Source of the DNA: Halogeometricum sp. S3BR5-2
GTDB lineage: Archaea > Halobacteriota > Halobacteria > Halobacteriales > Haloferacaceae
Length of the DNA stretch: 64,000 bases
Reading direction: 5' to 3'
Assembly: GCF_031624635.1 (NCBI RefSeq)
Contig: NZ_JAMQOQ010000001.1
Span: 930,001 to 994,000, forward strand
Part shown: positions 17,636 through 25,957 of the stretch, piece after piece
Position numbering within the stretch: position 1 is the stretch's first letter
Layout: each line of letters opens with the position of its first letter
Translations under genes and position numbers: made by a program
Notes under the pieces: model-generated
Told to the model about the DNA's origin: nothing
Seen by the model: the letters and a program-made list of their open reading frames with translations, nothing else
The model's database searches: none

Positions 17636-18262
17636 ATGACGAACCGAGGCGTAGACGAGGAGAAACGCGCGACGCTCCGGCGCTTCGCGGCCCTCGGTGC
17701 CGCGACGCCGTTCGCGGGTCTCGGGGCGGCCGAATCCGACGAGGAGGAGGCCCCCGAGTCCGGCAGCGACGCGCGCGACGCCATCGTCGGCTACGTCGCC
17801 TCGACGCCGGGCGCCCACTTCTCGAAGGTGCGCGACGACCTGCGCCTCGGAACCGGCGAGACCCAGTACCACCTGCGGCGCCTCGTCGACGACGGCGTCG
17901 TGGAGTTCAGCCGCGACGGCGACTACAAGCGCTTCTTCCCCGCCGGGCGGTTCACCGCCTTCGAGCAGACGGCGCTGGGCTACCTCCGCCGCGGTACGGC
18001 GCGCGGGATGCTCGTCGCCCTCCTCCGAACCCCGGACGCCACCGGGTCGGCGCTGGCCGCCGAACTCGACGTCTCCCGCGCGACGGTGAGCAACTACGCC
18101 CGGAAACTCGACGAGGCGGGACTGCTCTCCCGCGAGGACGGCTACGCCGTCGTCCGCCCGGAGACGCTCATCACGCTGTTGATTCGCTACGCCGACTCGT
18201 TCGGCCCCGCGGCCGTCTCGCTGGCGGACGACGCCGCGAGCCTCATCCGCTACGACCCCTGA
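17636..18262 (+). CDS. Two-wing HTH transcription regulator with Tat-like N-terminus
   Basis: Protein of 208 residues carrying two winged-helix domains. The first (about 45-105) has HFSKVRDDLRLGTGETQYHLRRLVD- and DGDYKRFFPAG-type segments, and the second (about 125-175) has ALAAELDVSRATVSNYARKL. This double arrangement is common in haloarchaeal regulators that sense stress or membrane state; the target is unknown. The first 32 residues are odd for a regulator: LRRFAALGAATPFAGLGAA looks like a twin-arginine/hydrophobic signal, then an acidic spacer follows. Either the protein is membrane-associated or the true start is a later codon. It lies 158 bases after the SPFH gene on the same strand. 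Confidence 0.78.
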   Translation: MTNRGVDEEKRATLRRFAALGAATPFAGLGAAESDEEEAPESGSDARDAIVGYVASTPGAHFSKVRDDLRLGTGETQYHLRRLVDDGVVEFSRDGDYKRFFPAGRFTAFEQTALGYLRRGTARGMLVALLRTPDATGSALAAELDVSRATVSNYARKLDEAGLLSREDGYAVVRPETLITLLIRYADSFGPAAVSLADDAASLIRYDP

Positions 18263-18468
18263 TCCCGAGCGGGCGCCGAATCCGCACGGCGTCCGGTCCG
18301 TCGTCTCCGCTCCGCGTTCTCTCGGTACTCTTCGACTTTCGCTTCGATGGGAAAAGCGAGCGACCGCTCGGAGACTCGGAGTTCGAGGCGCTCGAATCCG
18401 CGGCGGAGGGCCGAAGCGTCGCGGAGACGCGAGACGATTGGGTCGAACGCGAGGCGTGCGACGCCCAC
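18250..18468 (-). CDS. Possible small basic protein (doubtful)
   Basis: An open frame of 72 codons starting with GTG, with G/C-rich third positions in its first 40 codons and an amphipathic Arg/Glu-rich sequence (RLRDASALRRGFERLELRVSE). It overlaps the end of the upstream convergent regulator by 13 bases. No family is recognised and no clear TATA element precedes it, so it may be chance coding potential in GC-rich DNA. Without it, 18263-18531 holds no gene. Confidence 0.25.
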   Translation of the reverse strand: MGVARLAFDPIVSRLRDASALRRGFERLELRVSERSLAFPIEAKVEEYRENAERRRRTGRRADSAPARDQGS

Positions 18469-18531
18469 GCCGAAACCGCGTCGGTCCGGGGGACGATGAA
18501 CGCCCGAGTGGTACGGACGCCTAGCGCCCGT

Positions 18532-18780
18532 TCAGACGGTTACTTTCCACGTCGTCCCCGAGGAGTAACCCCACTTCTCGATGGTCACGTCGTGTTCGCC
18601 GTCGATGATGGTGCGCATGTTCGCGCCGACTTCCTTCGCGGAGAGCCCCAGTTCCTCGGCGATGAGGCGGGACTTGAAGTACGTCTGTTCCGCGGCGTTC
18701 GCGCGGAGGTACCGGAGGATGTTCTGCTGTTTCTCCGAGAGGTTGGCGACGGGTTCGGCGGTGGACGCGGTTGCGCTCAT
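18532..18780 (-). CDS. Small winged-helix protein (DUF7123-like)
   Basis: Protein of 82 residues with one HTH domain: LSEKQQNILRYLRANAAEQTYFK, RLIAEELGLSAKEVGANMRTI (recognition helix) and a beta wing with KWGYSSGTTWKVTV at the extreme C-terminus. It looks like a haloarchaeal DNA-binding mini-protein; the target is unknown. The ATG at 18780 is chosen because the upstream extension is Arg-rich noise. A TATA-like TGTTAAGCT on the minus strand (about 18825-18833) gives a leader of roughly 20 bases. It diverges from aglD. Confidence 0.78.
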   Translation of the reverse strand: MSATASTAEPVANLSEKQQNILRYLRANAAEQTYFKSRLIAEELGLSAKEVGANMRTIIDGEHDVTIEKWGYSSGTTWKVTV

Positions 18781-19026
18781 ACCTCTACGAAGGGGTGAGA
18801 CGGGTATGAGGGGTTTGGTACGGGAGCTTAACAGACCGCGGGCTCCCGGTTTCGACGCCGCGAGCGTCCGGCGTCGGACGCCATCGACGGCGCGGCGGTA
18901 CGGTCGTCTAACATCCACCTAATCGTGAGAATCACGCCGTAGAGAGCCGCTATTCGGGTGAGACGGACGGTCACGCTCGCCGAAAGCCAGAAACTACATA
19001 CGGGACCATGGCCGAATAGAGAGGCA

Positions 19027-20859
19027 ATGGGTCGCCCGACCACCGAGCAGTCGGTGACAGAAGTGAGCGTCGTTCTCCCCGCCTACAACGAGGAGGACAC
19101 CATCGAGGAGACGGTGGAAGAGACGCTCAGGACGCTGTCGTCGTTTCTCCCCGCGGACTCGTTCGAGGTCATCGTGGCCGAGGACGGCTGCGACGACCGG
19201 ACGCCGGAACTCGCGGAACGGATGGCCGCCCGCGACGACCGAGTGAGACACTTCCACAGCGACGAGCGACTCGGGCGCGGCGGCGCGCTCGAACACGCCT
19301 TCGCCGCGGCGAACGGGGAGGTGCTCGTCTACTTCGACACGGACCTCGCGACGGACATGAGCCACCTCGAAGAACTGGTCGACCGCGTCCGGTCCGGACG
19401 GTACGACGTCGCCACCGGGTCGCGCTGGATGCCCGGACGCGTCGCCGACCGCCCGACCAAACGCGGCGTGCCGAGCCGCGCGTTCAACCTCCTCGTGCGC
19501 CTCTTCCTCGGGTCGTCGCTCCGCGACCACCAGTGCGGGTTCAAGGCGTTCAGCCGCGAGGCGTTTCAGGACCTGCGGACGCAGGTCGAGGACGAACACT
19601 GGTTCTGGGACACGGAGATGCTCGTCCGCGCCCAGCGCGCCGGTTACCGCGTCGACGAGTTCCCGGTCGACTGGACGCCGAAGGGCGACACGAAAGTCGA
19701 TCTCGTCCGCGACGTGTTCGGCATGGGCAGTCAGATCGTCCGGACGTGGTGGCAGGTCGCCGTCAAGCCCCGCGTGACCCAGCGGGTCGCGCTGGCGGCG
19801 GGCGCGATTCTGACGCTGCTCGCCTTGGTGTTGATGACGCAGTACATCAGTTTCGGCGCCGTCCTCGACCAGATGCAGGCCGCCGACCCCGTCCTCGTCG
19901 CCGTCGCGGCCCTCGTGTACGTGCTCTCGTGGCCCGTCCGCGGGGTGCGCTACCGCGACATCCTCGCGGAGTTGGGGTTCCGCGAGAAGGCGTCGTTCCT
20001 GACGGGCGCGGTGTTCATCAGCCAGACCGGTAACCTGGTGTTCCCGGCACGGCTGGGAGACTTCATCCGCGCGTACGTCGTGAAGGCCCGCCGCGGCATC
20101 CCGTACCCCTCGGGTTTCGCCTCGCTGGCGGCCGAGCGCGTCTTCGACCTGCTCACCATCACGGCGCTCGCGGGCGTCGTCCTCGTGGGCTACACGGTCA
20201 CCGGACAGACCGCCGAACTGGCTGAGACCGTCGTCGGCGCGGAGGGTGCCGGACAGGTCGCCGTCCTCGTCGCCGTCGGCGTCGCCCTCGCGGCCATCCT
20301 CGCGGTGGCGGTCATCATCGCCTCCGCGCAGTCGGACGGCAACCTCGCCGGCCGACTCGTCCGCCGGGCGAGTTCGGACTCCTACGCGGAACTCGTCGCC
20401 AAGGTGGTCGAGCGCTTCGTCGACGACCTGCAGGCCGTCGCCGGGACGCGGCGCGGGTTCGCCCGCATCGGCGTCTCCAGCCTCGGTATCTGGATGCTGG
20501 ACGTGGCGACGGCGATGCTCGTCCTCGCCGCGTTCGACCCCGGACTGGCGCCGATAGAGTTCGTCTCGGTGTGTTTCTTCGCGGTCAGCGTCGGCAACCT
20601 CGCGAAGGTGCTGCCCCTCTCGCCGGGCGGCGTCGGCCTCTACGAGGGCGCGTTCACGCTCCTCGTCATCGGCCTGACCGGCATCTCGCCGGAGTTGGCG
20701 CTCGGCGCGGCCGTCCTCGACCACGCGGTGAAGAACATCGTCACCGTCGTCGGCGGCTACGCCTCCATGCTCGGTCTGAACGTCTCGCTCACGACGGCCG
20801 TCGAGGAGAGCAAGGAGGTCCGCGAGAGCCGCGAGGCGGAGCCGGCCGAACTGGACTGA
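19027..20859 (+). CDS. aglD: AglD-type dolichol-phosphate glycosyltransferase with flippase-like domain
   Basis: Protein of 610 residues. The N-terminal GT-A family 2 domain (about 10-245) has VSVVLPAYNEEDTIEETVEE, a DxD motif in YFDTDLATD (about 104) and WDTEMLVRAQRAGYRVDE. The C-terminal half has about eight membrane segments of the lysylphosphatidylglycerol-synthase/UPF0104 type. In Haloferax volcanii, AglD charges dolichol phosphate with mannose, the final sugar of the S-layer N-linked pentasaccharide; sequence architecture and length match it. The ATG at 19027 lies 25-34 bases after ACTACATACG (18993-19002). It is monocistronic, with convergent neighbours downstream. Confidence 0.93.
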   Translation: MGRPTTEQSVTEVSVVLPAYNEEDTIEETVEETLRTLSSFLPADSFEVIVAEDGCDDRTPELAERMAARDDRVRHFHSDERLGRGGALEHAFAAANGEVLVYFDTDLATDMSHLEELVDRVRSGRYDVATGSRWMPGRVADRPTKRGVPSRAFNLLVRLFLGSSLRDHQCGFKAFSREAFQDLRTQVEDEHWFWDTEMLVRAQRAGYRVDEFPVDWTPKGDTKVDLVRDVFGMGSQIVRTWWQVAVKPRVTQRVALAAGAILTLLALVLMTQYISFGAVLDQMQAADPVLVAVAALVYVLSWPVRGVRYRDILAELGFREKASFLTGAVFISQTGNLVFPARLGDFIRAYVVKARRGIPYPSGFASLAAERVFDLLTITALAGVVLVGYTVTGQTAELAETVVGAEGAGQVAVLVAVGVALAAILAVAVIIASAQSDGNLAGRLVRRASSDSYAELVAKVVERFVDDLQAVAGTRRGFARIGVSSLGIWMLDVATAMLVLAAFDPGLAPIEFVSVCFFAVSVGNLAKVLPLSPGGVGLYEGAFTLLVIGLTGISPELALGAAVLDHAVKNIVTVVGGYASMLGLNVSLTTAVEESKEVRESREAEPAELD

Positions 20860-20862
20860 ACG

Positions 20863-21369
20863 TCAGTACAACTCGCAGAGAAACGGCGCCGCGGCGGCGA
20901 CGACGGCCGATTCGAGCGCGTCCGTCCGCGATAGCTTTCCGCCGGTGAACGCGCCCGCCGCGCCCTGCTTTTTCGCCACGTCGGTCGTCCCCAGCACGTC
21001 GTCCATCACGGGGCCGAGTTCCTCGCCCGCCGCGATTCGCTTCGAGATTCCGTCCGGGAGACGGAGGCTCGGGCCCGTCCCGCGGCCCCACCGGTCGCCG
21101 TCGGTCACGGCGGCCCACATGACGAGAAACAGGTCCTCCCGGCCCTCGAAGCGGGCGACGCCGCCCTCGATGCCGACGCCGAGGTCGTACGCGCCCGCGT
21201 CGAGACAGGCCCGCGCGCGGTTCTCCGCGCCGGTTCGGGTCTCGGCGTGGCCCGTCGGTTGCTCTCCGACGCCGGAAGGGACGGGTTCGACCTCGACCGT
21301 CGCCTCGGGGAAGGCGCGGACGGTCGCGTCGCGCTTGACCGGGTTGCCGCTGCCGACTGCAACTTGCAT
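20863..21369 (-). CDS. Inosine/xanthosine triphosphatase (YjjX/NTPase family)
   Basis: House-cleaning nucleotidase of 168 residues that hydrolyses ITP/XTP, and perhaps oxidised nucleotides, to the diphosphate. Family landmarks: AVGSGNPVKRDATVRAFP at the N-terminus, PTGHAETRTGAENRARACL (about 40-58), GVGIEGGVARFEG (about 63-75) and RWGRGTGPSLRLP. The length agrees with YjjX proteins. It ends 3 bases from the end of the convergent aglD and lies 36 bases downstream of the BtuF-like gene, with which it may be co-transcribed. Confidence 0.88.
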   Translation of the reverse strand: MQVAVGSGNPVKRDATVRAFPEATVEVEPVPSGVGEQPTGHAETRTGAENRARACLDAGAYDLGVGIEGGVARFEGREDLFLVMWAAVTDGDRWGRGTGPSLRLPDGISKRIAAGEELGPVMDDVLGTTDVAKKQGAAGAFTGGKLSRTDALESAVVAAAAPFLCELY

Positions 21370-21405
21370 GCTCGGAGATACGGAGCGACCGCATTGGGCG
21401 TGTCG

Positions 21406-22173
21406 CTACGCGTCCGCGGGGTGGAGCAGGTCGGCGAGCGTCTCGACGCCGTCGACGAGTCGGGGACTCGGCTGGTTCAGGAGGGAGTCGTCGAGGACGT
21501 GGACCGCCGCGTCGACGTCCCACCCGCGGTCGCGGAACGACTCGGGGGAGACGCGGTCGCCGCGGCCGCAGAGGTGGAGGACGACGTGGTCGGGGTCGGC
21601 GCGTTCGACCGCCTCCCGGTCGACCTCGCGCGAGCGGTCGCCGGCGTCGACGAACGGACAGCGCCCGCCGGCGGCGGCGACGGCGTCGGGCACCCAGTTG
21701 CCGGCGGCCATCGGCGGGTCCGACCACTCCTCGCAGTAGACGACGGGGCCGGAGTCGGGTCCGTCGGGCGTGCGCGCCTCGACGGCCGCGAGTCTGTTGC
21801 GGCAGTCGGCTGCGAGCGCTTCCCCCGCCTCCGGACGGCCGACGGCGGCGCCGAGCGTCTCGAAGGAGTCGAGCACCTCGTCCAACCGCGCGGGTTCGAC
21901 GTGACACACTTCGTACCCCCGGTTCCGCAGTTCTTCGCGGACGTCCGACTGGAGGGCGTCGCTGGTGCAGACGAGGTCGGGGTCCGCCTCGGCGAGTCGG
22001 TCGTAGTCGGGGTTCAGCCACCCGCCGACGACCGGGGCGTCGGATTCGGACTCGCAGTGGGCGGTGACGCCGACGAGGCGGTCGGCCGCCCCCATCGCGT
22101 CGAGCGTCGCCGTCGCACTCGGGGCGAGGGAGACGACGCGCGTCGGGGCGCCTCGGGTGTCGGACTCCTGCAT
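21406..22173 (-). CDS. BtuF-like periplasmic-binding-fold protein without a signal peptide
   Basis: Protein of 255 residues with the TroA/BtuF class III binding-protein fold: RVVSLAPSATATLDAMGAAD, RLVGVTAHCESE, GGWLNPDYDRLAEADPDLV and a C-terminal lobe ending LADLLHPAD. This family binds cobalamin or metal chelates for ABC import. This one starts directly at the domain, with no signal peptide or lipobox in any upstream in-frame sequence, and no BtuC/BtuD genes are nearby. A cytosolic corrinoid-binding or salvage role is possible but unproven. ATG start at 22173. Confidence 0.82.
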   Translation of the reverse strand: MQESDTRGAPTRVVSLAPSATATLDAMGAADRLVGVTAHCESESDAPVVGGWLNPDYDRLAEADPDLVCTSDALQSDVREELRNRGYEVCHVEPARLDEVLDSFETLGAAVGRPEAGEALAADCRNRLAAVEARTPDGPDSGPVVYCEEWSDPPMAAGNWVPDAVAAAGGRCPFVDAGDRSREVDREAVERADPDHVVLHLCGRGDRVSPESFRDRGWDVDAAVHVLDDSLLNQPSPRLVDGVETLADLLHPADA

Positions 22174-22321
22174 ACCCGAGGTTCACGGCGGCACCCGTCA
22201 AGACGGTGGCGCTCGCGGGCGCGTCGCGTGTCACTGATACCATATAAACGTGATTGATATGTAGTCACAAACGGCGATTCGAGGGGCTGTGCGCCGCGTT
22301 CGCGCGAGCGATTCCGAACGT

Positions 22322-22330
22322 CTTATGTAT
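22322..22330 (+). promoter_or_regulatory. Probable TATA element of tfb
   Basis: CTTATGTAT lies 85-93 bases before the tfb ATG at 22415, implying a leader of about 60 bases, longer than for most genes here. The leader holds a nested hairpin: GCTCC (22358-22362) pairs with GGAGC (22393-22397), and inside it CACAG (22373-22377) pairs with CTGTG (22384-22388). A further AT-rich element, CATATAAACG near 22242-22251, could drive either tfb or the divergent BtuF-like gene. Confidence 0.4.
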
Positions 22331-22414
22331 CGATACTCTGTCTGTGATGTACGGAACGCTCCGAGCCTTTTCCACAGCCGTGCCTGTGCTCTGGAGCATT
22401 CGTCGCCTACATCC

Positions 22415-23473
22415 ATGAGCGAGAAGAGTACCTTCACTCGCCGGAACGCGAGAACGAAAGAGGAACGAGCGGATACCAACGAGAGCGAGTCGAAGCGGTC
22501 CATGGGACAGAAGTGGGGCCGTCGCGACGAGGACGAGTCGGAGACCGAATCCGAGTCCGAGAGCGCCGCCGAGGAACTGACCTGCCCCGAATGCGGCGGC
22601 AACGTCGTCGTCGACGACGAACACGGCGAGACGGTCTGTGACGACTGCGGTCTCGTCATCACCGAGGACTCCGTCGACCGCGGGCCCGAGTGGCGCGCGT
22701 TCGACTCCCAGGAGAAAGACCAGAAGTCCCGCGTCGGCGCGCCGACGACGAACACGATGCACGACAAGGGGCTGTCGACCAACATCGACTGGCGCGACCG
22801 CGACGCCTACGGCAACTCGCTGTCGTCGAACCAGCGTCAGAAGATGCAGCGACTGCGGAAGTGGAACGAGCGCTTCCGCACCCGCGACTCCAAGGAGCGC
22901 AACCTCAAGCAGGCGCTCGGCGAAATCGACCGCATGGCGTCGGCGCTCGGCCTGCCCGAGAACGTCCGCGAGACGGCCTCGGTCATCTACCGCCGCGCCT
23001 TGGACGACGACCTGCTTCCCGGCCGCTCCATCGAGGGCGTCGCCACCTCCTGCGTCTACGCGGCCGCGCGGATGGCCGGCGTCCCGCGCTCGCTGGACGA
23101 GATTTCGGAGGTCTCCCGCGTCGAGAAGAGCGAGGTCGCCCGCACGTACCGCTACATCGCGCGGGAGCTTTCGCTCGAAGTGAAGCCCGCCGACCCCGAG
23201 CAGTACGTCCCGCGCTTCGGCTCCGAACTCGGCCTCTCCGACGAGGCGAAGATGCGCGCGCGCCAACTGCTGCAGAACGCCAAGGAGAAGGGCGTCCACT
23301 CCGGTAAATCGCCCGTCGGCCTCGCCGCCGCGGCCGTCTACGCCGCCGCCCTCCTCACGAACGAGAAGACGACGCAGGCCGCCGTCAGCGAGGTGGCCGA
23401 CATCTCGGAGGTCACCATCCGCAACCGCTATCACGAACTCCTCGAAGCCGAGGAGAGCCTCGGAGTCGCCTGA
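22415..23473 (+). CDS. tfb: Transcription initiation factor B (TFB)
   Basis: Archaeal TFIIB homologue that bridges TBP at the TATA/BRE and RNA polymerase; 352 residues. It has an acidic, Ser/Glu-rich N-terminal extension (about 1-50), a zinc ribbon with CPECGGNVVVDD and VCDDCG (about 54-77), a B-reader segment EDSVDRGPEWRAFD, and two cyclin repeats (about 150-240 and 250-345), each with the typical helices (ASVIYRRALDDDLL; GLAAAAVYAAALL). Haloarchaea encode several TFBs with different promoter preferences; which paralogue this is cannot be told from the window. ATG at 22415; an earlier in-frame ATG lies inside the leader and lacks conserved sequence. Confidence 0.96.
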   Translation: MSEKSTFTRRNARTKEERADTNESESKRSMGQKWGRRDEDESETESESESAAEELTCPECGGNVVVDDEHGETVCDDCGLVITEDSVDRGPEWRAFDSQEKDQKSRVGAPTTNTMHDKGLSTNIDWRDRDAYGNSLSSNQRQKMQRLRKWNERFRTRDSKERNLKQALGEIDRMASALGLPENVRETASVIYRRALDDDLLPGRSIEGVATSCVYAAARMAGVPRSLDEISEVSRVEKSEVARTYRYIARELSLEVKPADPEQYVPRFGSELGLSDEAKMRARQLLQNAKEKGVHSGKSPVGLAAAAVYAAALLTNEKTTQAAVSEVADISEVTIRNRYHELLEAEESLGVA

Positions 23474-23589
23474 TTCGGACGCTCGCGTTCGACGCACGGC
23501 GACCGACGGAGTCGATTCTCGATTTCTTCGCCCGGAGAGCGGCGGCGAAACCCGACAGTTAAGCACGGGGGGCGCTTCGGGGTTTGACG

Positions 23590-24054
23590 ATGGCCGGCGC
23601 ACGACGGCGCGCGATGGTGGCCGCGTTCGTGGGCGTGCTGGGTGCCAGCGTCGGTATCGCCGGCGCGGGCCACGTCTACCTCCGCGAGTGGCGACGCGCC
23701 GCCTCCTGGTTCGCCTTCGTCGTCGGCGCGGGGCTGATTCTCCTGTCAGTGTTCGCCGACCCGACGGCGGTCACGCCGTCGACGCTCGATCAGGTTCCCT
23801 CCGAGGTGACGGGGCCGCTGTTCGTCCTGCTGTTTCTCAGCACGTTCGACGCCTACTACGTCGCCGCCCGCGACGCGCGGGACGAGGGCGGACCGCGCTG
23901 TCCCGCCTGCGGCGGCGAACTCGACCCGGAGGTGCGGTTCTGTCCGTGGTGCGCGACGGAGTTCAAGCGCCGCCCGGTCGAAACCGGCGCCGACCCCGAA
24001 CCCGTCGACCCGGAGACGTCGGAGGGCGGAAGCGAACATTCGGAGCGGGAGTGA
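23590..24054 (+). CDS. Membrane protein with C-terminal zinc ribbon
   Basis: Protein of 154 residues. Three hydrophobic segments lie in the first about 95 residues (MVAAFVGVLGASVGIAGAGH, SWFAFVVGAGLILLSVF, LFVLLFLSTFDAYYVA), followed by a cytosolic zinc ribbon CPACGGELDPEVRFCPWC (about 105-122) and an acidic tail. The pattern matches a haloarchaeal family I recall as DUF7575; function unknown. ATG at 23590, within a TTGACGATG context. The next 207 bases (24055-24261) hold no recognisable gene; GC content falls along that stretch. Confidence 0.75.
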   Translation: MAGARRRAMVAAFVGVLGASVGIAGAGHVYLREWRRAASWFAFVVGAGLILLSVFADPTAVTPSTLDQVPSEVTGPLFVLLFLSTFDAYYVAARDARDEGGPRCPACGGELDPEVRFCPWCATEFKRRPVETGADPEPVDPETSEGGSEHSERE

Positions 24055-24261
24055 GCGGTGAGAATCCAGAAGGCGAGACGAGTGCGTGCCGATGAGCGCG
24101 AGCGTCGGCGCGCGGTCGCGTCGCGTTTCCGTCGGCCAGATGCTGTCGAACCCCCCGAAGTCAGACAGCAATCGGGTGCTGACTACAGAGGGTGAGTGCA
24201 GCAGACAGTCATCCGTCATTCCATACAGGACGGGTTGAGCGAACCGGTTAGAGGAGCGTGC

Positions 24262-24456
24262 TCACTCCTCAATGGCTTCCTTGTACGACTGCCACGCGAA
24301 GGGAACGAATATGAGGAGAATACCCACGACCAATACTGCAAAAGGGTTGATACTGGCGTTGAACACGCTTGCCACAAAGGCAGTGAGAAAGACGAAGCCG
24401 TAGAGAATCCCGCCCCACCCGCCGGAGACCGAATTAGCGAGGTCAGCAGCCTTCAT
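24262..24456 (-). CDS. Small two-helix membrane protein in an AT-richer patch
   Basis: Protein of 64 residues with two membrane segments (GGILYGFVFLTAFVASVF and INPFAVLVVGILLIFVPFAW) and a short charged C-terminus. No family is recognised. Base composition of about 24190-24600 is visibly lower in GC than the flanks, and codons ending in A/T are commoner, which suggests acquisition or a rapidly evolving gene. The minus-strand element TTTATGCA (24478-24485 on the plus strand) sits 22-29 bases before the ATG at 24456, a well-placed promoter that supports this frame over the overlapping plus-strand frame. The region 24457-24637 holds only this promoter. Confidence 0.6.
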   Translation of the reverse strand: MKAADLANSVSGGWGGILYGFVFLTAFVASVFNASINPFAVLVVGILLIFVPFAWQSYKEAIEE

Positions 24457-24637
24457 TACAGGGCCACAAGCGATACTTGCATAAATTGTTATCTCTCCAT
24501 AATATGAAGGAGAACTCCTGCATCCGTGGTTATCCCTCTGGTACAGGGTTCTGAACTCGTGACCGACTTGCGCTCTCTATTCAGCACGACCGACGAAACC
24601 TATCGCCGCGGGAAAATATCGGCGGAGCCGTCGGACG

Positions 24638-25834
24638 CTACTTCTCGATGATGCTCTCTTCGACGGCCTCGCCGAAGTGCCGGGCGGTGTCCTCGTAGTA
24701 GAGCAGAATCTCGTCGCCCGCTTCGAGGTCCGTGACGGCCTTGCGGCCCTCGCGGGTCCGCACCTTGATGGTCTCGGCGTTCTGGAGGAGCGTCTCCACC
24801 CTGTCGCCCTCCACGTCGGCCTCGACGCGGAACATCGGTCGCTTCTCTATCTTCACGCGGCCGACGATGGCCTCGCGGGTGCGGCCCTCGCTGTCGACGA
24901 CCTGGACCTCGTCGCCCGATTTGAGTTCCGAGAGGTACTTCGTCCCGCCGTCGGGCGTGCGCACGTAGGCGTGGACGGCGCCGGCGTTGACGCGGAACGG
25001 GCGGGAGGCGACGTACGGCGACTCGGCCGTCTCCGCGTGGACGAAGAAAAGGCCGCGACCCATGCTCCCGACGAGCATCCCCTCGTCGTGTTCGAGGAGG
25101 TTACCGGTGTCGACGCAGACGCGGTCGGCCATCCCCGTCCGCTCGACGGCCGTCACCTCGGCCCAACTGAGTTCGAGCGTCTCGCGTTCGGCGGCGTCGC
25201 GCGCCTCCGCGGTCTTGCGAATCTCGTCGGGGTCGTCGCTGTCGAGGAGGACGCCGTCGGCGCCGAGTTCGAGCGTCTCGAAGGCCGTGCGCGCTTCCTC
25301 CGCAGTGGTGACGCCCGCGATGAGGTCCGTCTCCTCGCCGATGCGGGCGATGAGATTTTCGAGGGGAATGATGGTCCAGTCCTCGCCGACGACGATGGTG
25401 TAGTCGGCGTCCTCGGCGGCCGTCTCGGCGAACGACTCGTACTCCTTCGAGAGGATGCGGACGTAGGCACCGTTCGCGCGGTTGTCGCCGCGGCGGAGCG
25501 TCGTCAGGTCGGCGGACCCCGAGAAGTCGCCCGGCAGGTCGATGGTGCCGTCGCCCTCGCCGTCCTTGCCGACGATGTACGCGTCGGCGGCGGCCCCCGC
25601 CTCGGCCTCGGCGTCGGGGTTCTCCGCCTCCTCGACGTCGTCGATGAGGCTCGCGTCGGTATCCGTCCGGAAGGCGGCCACGTTCACGTCACCCAGCGAC
25701 CGGACGCGCCCGACGTCCGCCTCGTCGACGAGAACCCAGTCGACGCCCGCTTCGAGGCCCGCCGTTATCCGTCGCTTCCGCGCCTCCCAGTCGCCGACGC
25801 TGTCGTCGGCCTTCAACCAGACGCTCCGTGTCAT
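24638..25834 (-). CDS. aroB': 3-dehydroquinate synthase II (AroB')
   Basis: Second step of the archaeal shikimate entry: NAD-dependent oxidative deamination and cyclisation of 2-amino-3,7-dideoxy-D-threo-hept-6-ulosonate to 3-dehydroquinate. Length 398 residues. Landmarks: VWLKADDSVGDWEARKRRIT (N-term), DWTIIPLENLIARIG, LELGADGVLLDSDDPDEI, GNLLEHDEGMLVGSMGRG, SRPFRVNAGAVHAYVRTPDG and TKYLSELKSGDEVQVVD, which is characteristic of the family. Its partner AroA' is at 29024-29818 on the same strand but separated by three genes. The ATG at 25834 is preceded by a TATA-like GCTTTAACC, so it has its own promoter. Confidence 0.95.
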   Translation of the reverse strand: MTRSVWLKADDSVGDWEARKRRITAGLEAGVDWVLVDEADVGRVRSLGDVNVAAFRTDTDASLIDDVEEAENPDAEAEAGAAADAYIVGKDGEGDGTIDLPGDFSGSADLTTLRRGDNRANGAYVRILSKEYESFAETAAEDADYTIVVGEDWTIIPLENLIARIGEETDLIAGVTTAEEARTAFETLELGADGVLLDSDDPDEIRKTAEARDAAERETLELSWAEVTAVERTGMADRVCVDTGNLLEHDEGMLVGSMGRGLFFVHAETAESPYVASRPFRVNAGAVHAYVRTPDGGTKYLSELKSGDEVQVVDSEGRTREAIVGRVKIEKRPMFRVEADVEGDRVETLLQNAETIKVRTREGRKAVTDLEAGDEILLYYEDTARHFGEAVEESIIEK

Positions 25835-25957
25835 CGTCGGAGAGACTCGGTGGCGGGGTTAAAGCGTGGCGACTCTCCGGAGGTTTGCCGGACGGCGCGG
25901 CGGCGAACGGGACGAGAGCGGAGAGGAAAAGGAGGCGAAGGAAGGAAACGAGAGCGC

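Noticed and set aside
24100-24250. Possible transposase or integrase remnant upstream of the AT-richer patch
   Set aside because: No frame gives a recognisable DDE or tyrosine-recombinase motif, and no terminal inverted repeats were found.
24196-24507. Plus-strand 103-codon frame over the small membrane protein gene
   Set aside because: Its composition is not protein-like, and the minus-strand frame has two clear membrane helices and a correctly spaced TATA element.
24510-24570. Possible tRNA-like segment near the AT-richer patch
   Set aside because: No cloverleaf with a correct T-loop (GGTTCGAAT type) or acceptor stem could be drawn; no tRNA was recognised anywhere in the window.
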